Positions 37,018-45,591 of a stretch of 64,000 nucleotides of DNA are shown here, in pieces; position 1 is the first letter of the stretch; every line of letters begins with the position of its first letter. The notes below the pieces were generated by a model. It saw nothing but the letters and a program-made list of their open reading frames with translations, was not told where the DNA came from and did no database searches. The position numbers and the translations under genes were made by a program. This DNA comes from Eshraghiella sp964414835 (GTDB lineage: Bacteria; Bacillota; Clostridia; Lachnospirales; Lachnospiraceae). Where the stretch lies: assembly GCA_964414835.1 (NCBI GenBank), contig CAYPWY010000006.1, positions 34,875-98,874 on the forward strand. The letters are read 5' to 3'.

Positions 37018-37851
37018 ATGCGCCCGTTTTTTAATATTTTCGGTCGACAGATATCTTCATACAGTGTTATGACAATAATAGGCATGATTGCAGTTTTCGG
37101 ATATACTGCAATCAGATGCCGCCAGAAGAAGTACAGCTACAACGATGAGCTGTACTTCCTTGTTTTCTGCTTTGCATTTCTGCTTGTTGGCGCTGCCCTG
37201 CTGTATCAGATAACAGTGCTGCCTAACACAATAAGAATACTTCCGTACCTTTTTAAGGATTTTGAATATTTCCGCTCTAATTTCTCGGTGGGTATAGTAT
37301 TCTACGGAGGACTCTTCGGTGTAATCTGGGGAGCCTGCATATATTCCAAGGTATTTAAGCAGGATGCCAGAAAGTTAATGATGATAACAGCTCCGTCCAT
37401 TTCACTTTTTCATATATTTGGAAGAATAGGATGCTTTCTTGCCGGATGCTGCCACGGTGTTGCCAATGAAAAATTCGGTATTGCATATACAGAAGCGGTA
37501 CTTGTAGAAAACGGTATACCGTTTTTGCCGACTCAGTTATATGAAGCTTTTGGCAACCTGATTATTTTCATTATTCTCTGTATTCAGCAGAGACATAACA
37601 ATAAGTATTTTAAACCTTTGGGATTGTATTTTATACTGTATGGAACAATGCGGTTTATTATTGAATTTTGGCGTGGTGATACCGTACGCGGAATATGGGG
37701 ACCGTTTTCCACTTCCCAGTGGATTAGCCTCATCATTGTACCGCTTGGAATATACTGCCTTGTAGCGTCCGATGAACAGAATTTCATAGGCAGATGTATG
37801 AACCATGAAAAACCAAAAGAAAGCCAGACCGAAACCGATGCTGCTGTATAA
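37018..37851 (+). CDS. lgt: Prolipoprotein diacylglyceryl transferase family protein
   Basis: A 277-residue polytopic membrane protein with the Lgt landmarks GRIGCFLAGCCHG (about 138-150), LPTQLYEAFGN and RFIIEFWRGDTVRG. Lgt attaches diacylglycerol to the lipobox Cys of prolipoproteins. The sequence is somewhat short of the standard HGGL-type region (here FYGGLFGV), so it could be a second, divergent Lgt of the genome. Confidence in the family is high, in being the housekeeping copy lower. Confidence 0.85.
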   Translation: MRPFFNIFGRQISSYSVMTIIGMIAVFGYTAIRCRQKKYSYNDELYFLVFCFAFLLVGAALLYQITVLPNTIRILPYLFKDFEYFRSNFSVGIVFYGGLFGVIWGACIYSKVFKQDARKLMMITAPSISLFHIFGRIGCFLAGCCHGVANEKFGIAYTEAVLVENGIPFLPTQLYEAFGNLIIFIILCIQQRHNNKYFKPLGLYFILYGTMRFIIEFWRGDTVRGIWGPFSTSQWISLIIVPLGIYCLVASDEQNFIGRCMNHEKPKESQTETDAAV

Positions 37852-37857
37852 TAAAAA

Positions 37858-37929
37858 CCCCGCCTTTTAAGGTGACTCCAAAAAGTTAGACTTTTGAGAG
37901 TCGGTTCCTTTTCAAAGGCGGGATTTTTT
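37858..37929. terminator. Bidirectional terminator between lgt and the glycosyltransferase
   Basis: CCCCGCCTTTT (37858-37868) pairs with AAAGGCGGG (37914-37922) and is followed by ATTTTTTG; upstream A-runs serve the opposite strand. The loop is long and holds a small inner stem (GACTC/GAGTC). Confidence 0.75.
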
Positions 37930-37941
37930 GTTATATCAAAT

Positions 37942-38898
37942 CTATTTTTCATTAATATACTGTTCTATAATATATCTTGGTCTTTTCTTGGTTTCCAGAT
38001 ATATTTTGCCGATGTACTCACCCACAATCCCCATGGATATAAGAAGTATGCCTCCGATTACCCACACGGACACCAGAATACTTGACCAGCCTGCTACTAC
38101 ATGACCTGTAAAATAGCTGACAAGCACATAAATCAGCATTATGATGCTTCCTATAAACACAAGCACTCCAAGCGAGGTAACAATCCGAATCGGCTTAATA
38201 CTCAATGAAGTGATTCCCTCAATCGCCAGACCTACCATTTTGCCAAGAGGATATTTGCTGTTTCCCGCAAGCCGCTCTTTCCTCTCATATTCCACTGTTG
38301 TTGAAGGATACCCTATCAATGGTACAATACCCCGGAGAAACAGATTGACCTCCTTAAATTCTTCAAGTCCTTCGATTGCCCTGTGGCTCATAAGCCTGAA
38401 ATCCGCATGATTGTACACTAATTCCCCTCCCAGATTTCTGGTCAGCTTGTAAAAAGTCTGCGCTGTAAATCTTTTGAAAAAAGAATCTTTTTTTCTGTCG
38501 CTTCGGACTCCGTACACCACATCATATCCATCATAATATTTCATTACCATGGTCTCAAGGACTTCTATATCGTCCTGCAAATCCGCGTCAAGGCTTATGA
38601 CCATGTCCGCATCATCTTTTACCGTAAGCAGTCCTCCAAGAAGCGCATTCTGATGACCACGGTTACGGGTCAGATTAATTCCGCCGAAAAGCTTGTCCTC
38701 AGCATGAAGAGTTTCTATTATGCGCCACGTCAAATCCATGGAGCCGTCATTAACAAAAATAATACGGCTTGCCGGGGCTATTATCCTGCGCGCTATCATA
38801 TCATTCATTTTATCCTTAAGCTTTTCCGCAGTATCACGGAGCACTTCTTCCTCGTTATAGCAGGGAATTACCAAATATAATATTTTATTACTGTTCAT
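37942..38898 (-). CDS. Polyprenyl-phosphate glycosyltransferase, GtrB/DPM1-like (GT2)
   Basis: Start at ATG 38898, with GGAG six bases upstream; 318 residues. GT2 motifs: VIPCYNEEEVL, VNDGSMDLTW, DADLQDD and YGVRSDRKKDSFFKRFTAQTFYKL. Two C-terminal membrane helices lie at about 230-290. Such enzymes make undecaprenyl-phosphate glucose or a similar donor, used to decorate surface polymers outside the membrane. It is divergent from a DUF6056-like membrane protein, a possible second-step transferase. Confidence 0.92.
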   Translation of the reverse strand: MNSNKILYLVIPCYNEEEVLRDTAEKLKDKMNDMIARRIIAPASRIIFVNDGSMDLTWRIIETLHAEDKLFGGINLTRNRGHQNALLGGLLTVKDDADMVISLDADLQDDIEVLETMVMKYYDGYDVVYGVRSDRKKDSFFKRFTAQTFYKLTRNLGGELVYNHADFRLMSHRAIEGLEEFKEVNLFLRGIVPLIGYPSTTVEYERKERLAGNSKYPLGKMVGLAIEGITSLSIKPIRIVTSLGVLVFIGSIIMLIYVLVSYFTGHVVAGWSSILVSVWVIGGILLISMGIVGEYIGKIYLETKKRPRYIIEQYINEK

Positions 38899-39003
38899 TT
38901 TCATCTCCATTCAGATTCGCCTGACAATTTATAATAATTTAAGATTATCACATTACTTTCTTAATTGCAATTAATGATATACCTATGATATTATAAAAGT
39001 GCT

Positions 39004-40503
39004 ATGAAAAAAAGAACTGTTAACCTTATTTTAATAATTGCATTTATTATATCACTTGTACCGCTGTACTATGTAGGCAGATTTGCTCATCCCAGTGTGG
39101 ATGATTACTATTACGGCGCGGAAACCTCCGCTGTATGGCAGGACACCCATTCCGTCAGTGATGTTATATCCAAATCCTACCGGCTTATGCAGACTACATA
39201 TAAAGAATGGCAGGGTAATTTTTCAGCTGTTTTTCTTATGCGGTTACAGCCTGCCATCTTCGGCGAACAGTATTATATAATTGCACCTATTATATTAATT
39301 ACCGTATTTGCCGTTTCAATGCTGTTGTTTTTCCATGTGCTTCTGCGCCGTTGGTTCAAAGCAGGACGTAGGGCCTCCTCTTGTGTTGCAGTTGCAATTA
39401 CATTTACCGCAATGCAGTTTACATATGTGCCGTCAGATTCCTTTTACTGGTACAATGGTGCAATATATTATACCTTTTTCTTTTCACTTATGCTGCTTCT
39501 TTTCACTTTGGCAACGCTTGTCATTCAATCAGAACGGCTTTGGGTTCAAATACTATGTACGGTATTGTCTCTGCCTCTTGCCTTTGTTATCGGAGGCGGC
39601 AATTATGCAACGGCACTTTTTACAACGATTATTATAGTGCTGCTTGCAGTATGGCAGATACATAAAAAAGAACGCAGCAGCATCCCCCTCGTACTGATTG
39701 CGCTGGTGTCTGCCGCTGCTCTTGGAATAAGCATGATGGCTCCAGGCAACTCCATCCGTCAGGCATCTGTTGGCGGAAGCTCAGGCGTTGTCAAAGCCCT
39801 TATATATTCCTTTGCATACGGAGGATACAATATCGCAAGCTCCACCACTTTTCCGGTAATTGTTATGTGGATTGCACTTTTGCCTGTATTTTACCGCATT
39901 GCCGCAAACAGTAATTTCAAATTCAGACATCCGCTGATTGTTCTTATTTTCACATTCTGCGTATACTGCTCACAAGGCACTCCTGTTTTTTACGCACAGG
40001 GCTTAAGGATGCCTTACAGAATGATGAACATAATTTATTTTGCTTACTATGGATTTATGACCATCAATCTTATATATATTATGGGCTGGATGCACAGACG
40101 TTTTGGCGGTTCCCACATTATCGGATGTTTGTCAGATGCTTATGGAAATTCAAAGCGCCGCCTTATAGGTTTTATTGCCGCATTGATATTCTTTGCAATA
40201 GGCTGTGTGGGACTTATCACCGTTACAGAAGCTGAAGATGGCAGTGCAGATTTCGGAGGGCTTCCTCTCAGCATTGAAGCTGTATGTTCCATTGCCGACG
40301 GCAGTGCCGCACAATATGACATGGAGCTTTGCCAACGGGCAGAGTATCTTAATTCAACTTCGGATGCAGATGTGATTGTTCCCGCCTTAAGCGTTGCACC
40401 CGAACCGATTTTTCATACGGATATCACTGCCGATGCCTCTGATTGGAAAAATGCGCATCTGGCTTTGTATTATAACAAGGCATCCGTAAGGTTGTCAGAA
40501 TAA
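39004..40503 (+). CDS. DUF6056-like polytopic membrane protein, possible GtrC-type transferase
   Basis: A 499-residue membrane protein with about ten hydrophobic segments. An extracytoplasmic loop after the first segment carries HPSVDDYYYGAETS; the paired Asp there is what GT-C glycosyltransferases use. The C-terminal part after the last helix is soluble. It is divergent from the GtrB-like gene (105-base spacer), which would supply lipid-linked sugar. The family name is from memory; the transferase role is inference. Confidence 0.65.
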   Translation: MKKRTVNLILIIAFIISLVPLYYVGRFAHPSVDDYYYGAETSAVWQDTHSVSDVISKSYRLMQTTYKEWQGNFSAVFLMRLQPAIFGEQYYIIAPIILITVFAVSMLLFFHVLLRRWFKAGRRASSCVAVAITFTAMQFTYVPSDSFYWYNGAIYYTFFFSLMLLLFTLATLVIQSERLWVQILCTVLSLPLAFVIGGGNYATALFTTIIIVLLAVWQIHKKERSSIPLVLIALVSAAALGISMMAPGNSIRQASVGGSSGVVKALIYSFAYGGYNIASSTTFPVIVMWIALLPVFYRIAANSNFKFRHPLIVLIFTFCVYCSQGTPVFYAQGLRMPYRMMNIIYFAYYGFMTINLIYIMGWMHRRFGGSHIIGCLSDAYGNSKRRLIGFIAALIFFAIGCVGLITVTEAEDGSADFGGLPLSIEAVCSIADGSAAQYDMELCQRAEYLNSTSDADVIVPALSVAPEPIFHTDITADASDWKNAHLALYYNKASVRLSE

Positions 40504-40515
40504 GGAGATTTTATA

Positions 40516-41193
40516 ATGGATAACGAAAAAAAAGATACGCGAATAATACCTAAAGGGGCATTCATATTTTGCATTGTCGTGGGGATAATCATTTTATGCA
40601 TCTCACTTTTTTGTTTCTACGCTATGAATGCAGGCAAAAAAGCTAAACTTAAAACCACCGCCGTAGTAGTGAATGTTGAGGAATCGGTTTATGTTGATTA
40701 TTCATACGGTGGACTTGATTTTAAAAACATTGAGCTTGTAATGTTCCATAAGCCTTCTGTAGGTGAAACCATAACCGTCTATCTTGACAAAGAGGATTAC
40801 TCTTCTGCCGCAAGCTATGATATAAGTCAGCGGATTGCTGTAATTTTCCTTGTTGTGGGACTTATTTTCCTGTTGTCGGGAATTGGCGGATTCCTTCTGC
40901 GCCGCAAAATGATGGGTAAGGTTGACATAATCCTTCAGGGGGGCAAATACATATACGTCAACGTTGACAAAGTTGTCTATGAAACTTCCATCACCTCAGA
41001 GGACGGGAAGCATCCTTTTATTCTGTATTGTCACTACGAGGATTTTACCGGAAAGCACAGACATGAGTATGTTTTGGATAACATTTACATCAATCCGAAC
41101 GCATATCTTGCCGCCAACAAAAACCAGCTGAAACTGTTTATAAAGGGTAAAAATTATAAAAAATACCGCTTTGACCCTTCTGTACTGGAATAA
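40516..41193 (+). CDS. DUF3592-like membrane protein
   Basis: A 225-residue protein with two membrane helices (about 12-35 and 88-112). Between them lies an extracytoplasmic domain with TAVVVNVEES and PSVGETITVYLDKED, typical of DUF3592; a cytoplasmic beta-rich tail follows. It begins 12 bases after the DUF6056-like gene and may be cotranscribed. Function unknown. Confidence 0.65.
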   Translation: MDNEKKDTRIIPKGAFIFCIVVGIIILCISLFCFYAMNAGKKAKLKTTAVVVNVEESVYVDYSYGGLDFKNIELVMFHKPSVGETITVYLDKEDYSSAASYDISQRIAVIFLVVGLIFLLSGIGGFLLRRKMMGKVDIILQGGKYIYVNVDKVVYETSITSEDGKHPFILYCHYEDFTGKHRHEYVLDNIYINPNAYLAANKNQLKLFIKGKNYKKYRFDPSVLE

Positions 41194-41196
41194 AAT

Positions 41197-41250
41197 AATT
41201 GCACCTTATATGACAGATATGTTTCGTCTGACATATAAGGTGCAATTTTT
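41197..41250. terminator. Strong bidirectional terminator
   Basis: AATTGCACCTTATATG (41197-41212) pairs with CATATAAGGTGCAATT (41232-41247), then TTT. It closes the DUF3592-like operon and can serve deoC on the opposite strand. The following 90 bases to deoC hold nothing I recognise. Confidence 0.88.
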
Positions 41251-41342
41251 TATAATTCTCAGGGCTTTTCCTGCTGCTATCAAAATATTTTACTGACCCT
41301 CGCCCAGTTCCTCCAGTTTTCAAACATATACGGACAATCCCT

Positions 41343-42014
41343 TTAATTCTTATCCTTAAGCTTCTTAAACAACTCAACCACACGGCTTGTTCCCAGTCTT
41401 GACGCCCCAAGCTTAAGCATCAGGTCCGCATCCTCAAGAGACGATATGCCGCCTGCCGCTTTGATTTTGATATTCTTGCCTACATTTGCCTTCATAAGGG
41501 CAATATCCTGAGGCGTAGCTCCTGCCGTGGAAAATCCGGTGGAGGTCTTAATGTAGTCCGCATTTGACTTGGTTACAGTCTTGCACATCTGAAGCTTCTC
41601 TTCCTGGGTCAAAAGACATGTCTCAACTATAACCTTAAGGATTCTTCCATGGCACGCTTCCTTAACAGCATTAATCTCCTCTATAATCTCGTCATACTTC
41701 TTATCCTTAACCCATCCCAGATTAATAACCATATCAATCTCGTCTGCACCATTCAGAACTGCATCCTCAGTCTCAAAAACCTTAACTCTGGTAGTATTGT
41801 ATCCATTAGGAAATCCTATTACCGTACATATTTTAAGCTTTGTTTCCTTATCTCTGATATAGTCTGCCGCCTTCCTTACATAAGCAGCCGGTATGCACAC
41901 AGCAGCGCATCCGTTATCAATTCCTTCATCACATAACTTCTTGATGTCATTCCACTTAGCTGTCTGCTTAAGCATTGTGTGGTCGCATTTTGCTAAAATC
42001 TCCTTCATATCCAT
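41343..42014 (-). CDS. deoC: Deoxyribose-phosphate aldolase
   Basis: Start at ATG 42014 with AGGAG upstream; 223 residues. The DeoC core is clear: CDHTMLKQTA, AAVCIPAAYV, VIGFPNGYN, EIDMVINLG, LKVIVETCLL, catalytic-Lys segment ADYIKTSTGFS and IKAAGGIS. It splits 2-deoxyribose 5-phosphate to glyceraldehyde 3-phosphate and acetaldehyde. No other deo gene is nearby. Confidence 0.97.
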   Translation of the reverse strand: MDMKEILAKCDHTMLKQTAKWNDIKKLCDEGIDNGCAAVCIPAAYVRKAADYIRDKETKLKICTVIGFPNGYNTTRVKVFETEDAVLNGADEIDMVINLGWVKDKKYDEIIEEINAVKEACHGRILKVIVETCLLTQEEKLQMCKTVTKSNADYIKTSTGFSTAGATPQDIALMKANVGKNIKIKAAGGISSLEDADLMLKLGASRLGTSRVVELFKKLKDKN

Positions 42015-42033
42015 AGCTGTTGTCTCTCCTGTC

Positions 42034-42064
42034 AAACAAAGCGAAGGCTTATAATGCCTTCGCT
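42034..42064 (-). terminator. Terminator after dnaK, ahead of deoC
   Basis: The minus strand shows AGCGAAGGC-attataa-GCCTTCGCT then TTGTTTG, 50 bases after the dnaK stop and 20 bases before the deoC start. Confidence 0.75.
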
Positions 42065-42113
42065 CTAATTTTTATATAAACATTATAAAAAAAACACAAC
42101 ACAAAGTCAATAA

Positions 42114-43853
42114 TTATATTGAAGATATTGTTGTTTTTAATTTGTCTATTGCGACCTTCACTTCACTTATGTCCGCCTCCGACATGCGCTCAGGCGCTGC
42201 CCTTCTTATAAGCTTTGACAAATAATCAATATCTGCTTTTGCCTGCTGTTTGCAAAGTCTGTCAATGTTTTTACGCTCCTGATGAAGCTTTACTTGAGCG
42301 TCATTAATGGCAGTCTTCGCCTCATTGATGGTCTCAAATGCTTCCATGCGTGTTCCGTCGGACGCTTCATATTCCGCCGCATCCCGCATAGCTCTCTCTA
42401 TCTCCTCTTCTGACAGATTGGAGCTTGCCGTTATGGTAATTCCCTGTTCTCTTCCGGTTTCCAAGTCTCTGGCTGATACATTTACAATTCCGTTGGCATC
42501 TATATCAAAAGTAACCTCAATCTGAGGAACACCTGCCGGAGCACGCCTTATGCCGTTAAGCCGGAAGGTTCCCAGAAGCTTGTTATCCCTTGCAAACTGC
42601 CTTTCTCCCTGCAAAACCTTAATCTCAACAGAGGTCTGATAATTCATGGCAGTTGAGAATACCTGACTTTTCTTACACGGTATGGTGGAGTTGCGTTCAA
42701 TAAGTCTGGTTGCAACACCTCCCACTGTCTCTATTGAAAGTGTCAGCGGCGTTACATCCAAAAGAAGAAGCTCCGAAGCCGCAGAATCTCCCGACAGCTT
42801 TCCTCCCTGAATTGACGCTCCAAGGGCAACACATTCATCCGGATTCATATTTTTACTTGGCTCAAGTCCGGTAAGCTGCTTTACCTTGTCCTGTACGGCA
42901 GGTATTCTGGTAGAACCTCCAACCAAAAGAACTTTATTCAGTTCTCCTTTGCTGACTCCCGCATCCGAAAGGGCATTCATAACAGGTCCTGCTGTTCTGT
43001 CAACCAAATCCGATGTCAATTCATTAAATTTGGCTCTTGTCAACGTAATATCCATATGCTTCGGCCCTGCCTTTGTGGTGGTTACAAACGGCAGATTGAC
43101 ATTGGTGGACATTGCAGATGACAGCTCCTTCTTGGCCTTCTCTGCCTCTTCCCTTACACGCTGCAATGCCATCTTATCCTTGCTTATATCCACACCCTCT
43201 ATCCGCTTAAACTCACTTATAAGGTATCTAACTATTCTTTCGTCAAAATCGTCGCCGCCCAGATGGTTGTCCCCGGATGTGGCAAGCACTTCAATGACCT
43301 TATCTCCGATTTCAATCACCGAAACGTCAAAGGTTCCTCCGCCTAAGTCGTAGACAAGTATCTTCTGGGCTTCACCATTATCAAGCCCATATGCCAGCGC
43401 CGCTGCCGTCGGCTCATTGATAATACGGTCCACCTTAAGCCCTGCAATTCTGCCAGCGTCCTTAGTGGCCTGACGCTGCGCATCGCTGAAATATGCCGGA
43501 ACTGTGATAACCGCCTCTGTCACGCGCTCGCCCAGATAATTCTCCGCATCCTTCTTGAGCTTCATAAGGATAAAAGCAGATATTTCCTGAGGAGTATATT
43601 TCTTACGGTCAATGGACACTTTATGGTCCGTCCCCATCTCACGCTTGATAGATGCGATTGTACGCTCCGCATTAGTAACAGCCTGTCTCTTGGCAGGCTC
43701 ACCCACAAGCCTTTCGCCCTTCTTGCTGAACGCCACCACAGACGGCGTGGTTCTGGCTCCTTCGGCATTGACAATTACCGTAGGCTGCCCGCCTTCGATA
43801 ACCGCCACACAGCTGTTGGTGGTTCCCAAATCAATTCCAATTATTTTGCCCAT
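42114..43853 (-). CDS. dnaK: Hsp70 chaperone, DnaK-like, short and unlinked
   Basis: A 579-residue Hsp70. The ATPase domain has GIDLGTTNSCVAV, VYDLGGGTFDVSV and LVGGSTRIPAV; the substrate domain starts near LLLLDVTPLTLSIETVGG. The helical lid is shorter than usual, and the Gly/Glu-rich tail ending in EEVD-like or DDKK residues is missing. Typical DnaK is about 610-640 residues and sits beside hrcA, grpE and dnaJ; none is here. It is probably a second Hsp70 of the genome. Confidence 0.9.
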   Translation of the reverse strand: MGKIIGIDLGTTNSCVAVIEGGQPTVIVNAEGARTTPSVVAFSKKGERLVGEPAKRQAVTNAERTIASIKREMGTDHKVSIDRKKYTPQEISAFILMKLKKDAENYLGERVTEAVITVPAYFSDAQRQATKDAGRIAGLKVDRIINEPTAAALAYGLDNGEAQKILVYDLGGGTFDVSVIEIGDKVIEVLATSGDNHLGGDDFDERIVRYLISEFKRIEGVDISKDKMALQRVREEAEKAKKELSSAMSTNVNLPFVTTTKAGPKHMDITLTRAKFNELTSDLVDRTAGPVMNALSDAGVSKGELNKVLLVGGSTRIPAVQDKVKQLTGLEPSKNMNPDECVALGASIQGGKLSGDSAASELLLLDVTPLTLSIETVGGVATRLIERNSTIPCKKSQVFSTAMNYQTSVEIKVLQGERQFARDNKLLGTFRLNGIRRAPAGVPQIEVTFDIDANGIVNVSARDLETGREQGITITASSNLSEEEIERAMRDAAEYEASDGTRMEAFETINEAKTAINDAQVKLHQERKNIDRLCKQQAKADIDYLSKLIRRAAPERMSEADISEVKVAIDKLKTTISSI

Positions 43854-44023
43854 TGTGCAAATCTCCTGATTCTGTCATAATTTAGATGTGCCATACTAAG
43901 CACATTTTTCTCATTTTTATGTGGTCATTATAACCCCTCCATATGAATAATATATGTCAAAATTCTTTAATTTTTATAAAATTTGGCACAATAAATATTT
44001 TTATGATTATATGTTGACTTTAC

Positions 44024-44035
44024 CACTTTAAAGTG
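44024..44035. promoter_or_regulatory. Palindrome in the DAHP synthase promoter region
   Basis: CACTTTAAAGTG is a perfect 12-base palindrome that lies just ahead of a TATAAT (44042-44047) and 46 bases before the gene. Its position would let a repressor block RNA polymerase. No known operator matches it in my memory. Confidence 0.45.
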
Positions 44036-44081
44036 TTACATTATAATGTATCAATTAGTTATATGAGAGAAGGGCAATACT

Positions 44082-45113
44082 ATGGCAATGAATTATTTTA
44101 AAAAGCTTCCTGACCCAGAGATTTTGAAGCAGGAATACCCTATGAGTGCAGAGCTTACTGCCATTAAGAAAGAGAGAGACAGCGAAATACGTGATATTTT
44201 TACGGGCAAATCGGATAAATTTATAGTTATTGTCGGTCCCTGCTCCGCAGACCGTGAGGATGCCGTATGTGAATATATAAGCAGGCTTGCCAAGGTCAAC
44301 GAAAAAACCAAGGACAAGCTTATGATTATCCCAAGAGTATATACCAACAAGCCACGTACCACAGGAGAGGGGTACAAGGGAATGCTTCACCAGCCTGACC
44401 CTAACAAAAACCCTGATTTGTATGTGGGAATTGCTGCCATCCGTAAAATGCATATCCGCGCCATCGGCGAAAGCCATCTGACTTGTGCGGATGAAATGCT
44501 TTATCCTGAAAACCGAAGCTACCTTGATGATATTCTTTCATATGAGGCAATCGGCGCCCGTTCCGTTGAAAATCAGCAGCACAGGCTTACTGCCAGCGGA
44601 ATGGATATTCCTATCGGCATGAAAAACCCTACAAGCGGAGATTTCGGTGTAATGCTCAACTCCGTAATAGCTGCACAAAGCTCCCACGAATTTATATACA
44701 GGGGGTACAGTGTCAGCACAACCGGCAACGATTTGGCACACGTTATTTTACGAGGAGGCGTCAACAAATACGGAATATGTATTCCTAATTATCATTATGA
44801 GGATTTAGAGCGTCTGTATGAGCTGTATGCTTCCAAGAACCTGAAAAATCCTGCGGCAATTATTGATGCCAACCACTCTAATTCCAACAAGAAGTTCAAG
44901 GAGCAGATTCGTATAACAAGCGAGGTTTTGCACAGCCGCCGTTATAATCCTGAATTTCATAAGCTTGTCAAAGGCGTTATGATTGAAAGCTATCTTGAAG
45001 AGGGCAGCCAGAAGATTTGTTCCGATATGATTTACGGCAAATCAATAACTGACCCTTGCCTTGGATGGGAGGACACAGAAAAACTCCTTTACAAGATTGC
45101 TGATGAGTGTTAA
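44082..45113 (+). CDS. aroF: 3-deoxy-7-phosphoheptulonate synthase (DAHP synthase, type I alpha)
   Basis: A 343-residue enzyme of the AroF/G/H group: IVGPCSADREDAV, PRVYTNKPRTTGEGYKG, GARSVENQQHRL, GMKNPTSGD and IDANHSNSNK. It joins phosphoenolpyruvate and erythrose 4-phosphate, the first step of aromatic amino-acid synthesis. Which aromatic amino acid inhibits it cannot be told. The gene is alone; no shikimate genes flank it. Confidence 0.95.
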   Translation: MAMNYFKKLPDPEILKQEYPMSAELTAIKKERDSEIRDIFTGKSDKFIVIVGPCSADREDAVCEYISRLAKVNEKTKDKLMIIPRVYTNKPRTTGEGYKGMLHQPDPNKNPDLYVGIAAIRKMHIRAIGESHLTCADEMLYPENRSYLDDILSYEAIGARSVENQQHRLTASGMDIPIGMKNPTSGDFGVMLNSVIAAQSSHEFIYRGYSVSTTGNDLAHVILRGGVNKYGICIPNYHYEDLERLYELYASKNLKNPAAIIDANHSNSNKKFKEQIRITSEVLHSRRYNPEFHKLVKGVMIESYLEEGSQKICSDMIYGKSITDPCLGWEDTEKLLYKIADEC

Positions 45114-45163
45114 GAGCCAACATTAACAATTATTTTATGAACAAGTTGCAATTTGTTCATATT

Positions 45164-45183
45164 TTATCCATTTTTTATCCACA
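45164..45183 (+). promoter_or_regulatory. Two DnaA-box-like sequences 11 bp apart
   Basis: TTATCCATT at 45164-45172 and a perfect TTATCCACA at 45175-45183 point the same way, one helical turn apart, just ahead of a TATACT (45193-45198). Upstream is an inverted repeat TGAACAA/TTGTTCA (45138-45159), which may be a weak terminator for the DAHP synthase gene. DnaA binding is a possibility only. Confidence 0.45.
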
Positions 45184-45204
45184 AAGGGCGTATATACTGA
45201 GAAT

Positions 45205-45341
45205 TGTTAAAGAGCTATATAGCATCGGCGTAAAATACAGGTCATTTGCGCCGGGATATTTATAGAATCTTTTTCATTGATCTCCCCCTCTTTTTTATTT
45301 TATTTTTAGTGAGACAGCATACGCGGCTGTCTCATTTTTTG
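45205..45341 (+). ncRNA. Candidate small RNA with CU-rich segment and strong terminator
   Basis: No open frame fits here. After a TATACT there is a hairpin GGCGTAAA...TTTGCGCC (45227-45252), then a pyrimidine stretch GATCTCCCCCTCTTTTTT (45279-45296) able to pair with ribosome-binding sites, and a Rho-independent terminator. A new promoter for the manganese riboswitch begins only after that terminator, so the segment is a transcription unit of its own or a long trailer of the DAHP synthase gene. Confidence 0.45.
45310..45340 (+). terminator. Terminator of the candidate small RNA
   Basis: TGAGACAGC-atacgcg-GCTGTCTCA followed by TTTTTT; nine base pairs without mismatch. Confidence 0.9.
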
Positions 45342-45359
45342 CTATTATAAATATTTTTC

Positions 45360-45388
45360 TTGACAGATTTTGGATAATGAAATAAAAT
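45360..45388 (+). promoter_or_regulatory. Promoter of the mntP riboswitch transcript
   Basis: TTGACA (45360-45365) and TAAAAT (45383-45388) with a 17-base spacer; start expected near 45395. Confidence 0.8.
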
Positions 45389-45394
45389 ATCAAT

Positions 45395-45511
45395 AACCCG
45401 TGAGGGAGTAGTCAGCGTGATAACGTGGCAAGCCAACAATCTCGGGAATTCCCTGGCTTGCCTTAATTGATGAGACTCATGTGCAATTCTGCACGTGTGT
45501 CTTTTTTTGTT
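45395..45511 (+). promoter_or_regulatory. yybP-ykoY manganese riboswitch controlling mntP
   Basis: The leader has the family landmark GGGAGTAG (45404-45411) and a helix AGGGAATTCCC-like region with GGCAAGCC/GGCTTGCC arms. A closing helix pairs CGTGAG (45399-45404) with CTCATG (45476-45481). The latter bases are also needed for the terminator AGACTCATGTGCA-attc-TGCACGTGTGTCT plus U-run (45473-45509). Mn2+ that stabilises the closing helix would break the terminator and turn on the exporter, as known for this class. Confidence 0.85.
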
Positions 45512-45591
45512 ATATCAGAAAAGCTTCCTGTTTTACCGATATAACAAAAACGCTCCGTGGGTAATACTTTATGTTACGAGGATAATAAACT

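Noticed and set aside
45164..45183. A chromosomal replication origin
   Set aside because: Only two DnaA-like boxes, no dnaA-dnaN neighbours and no clear unwinding region; dnaB and ssb in the window do not mark oriC.
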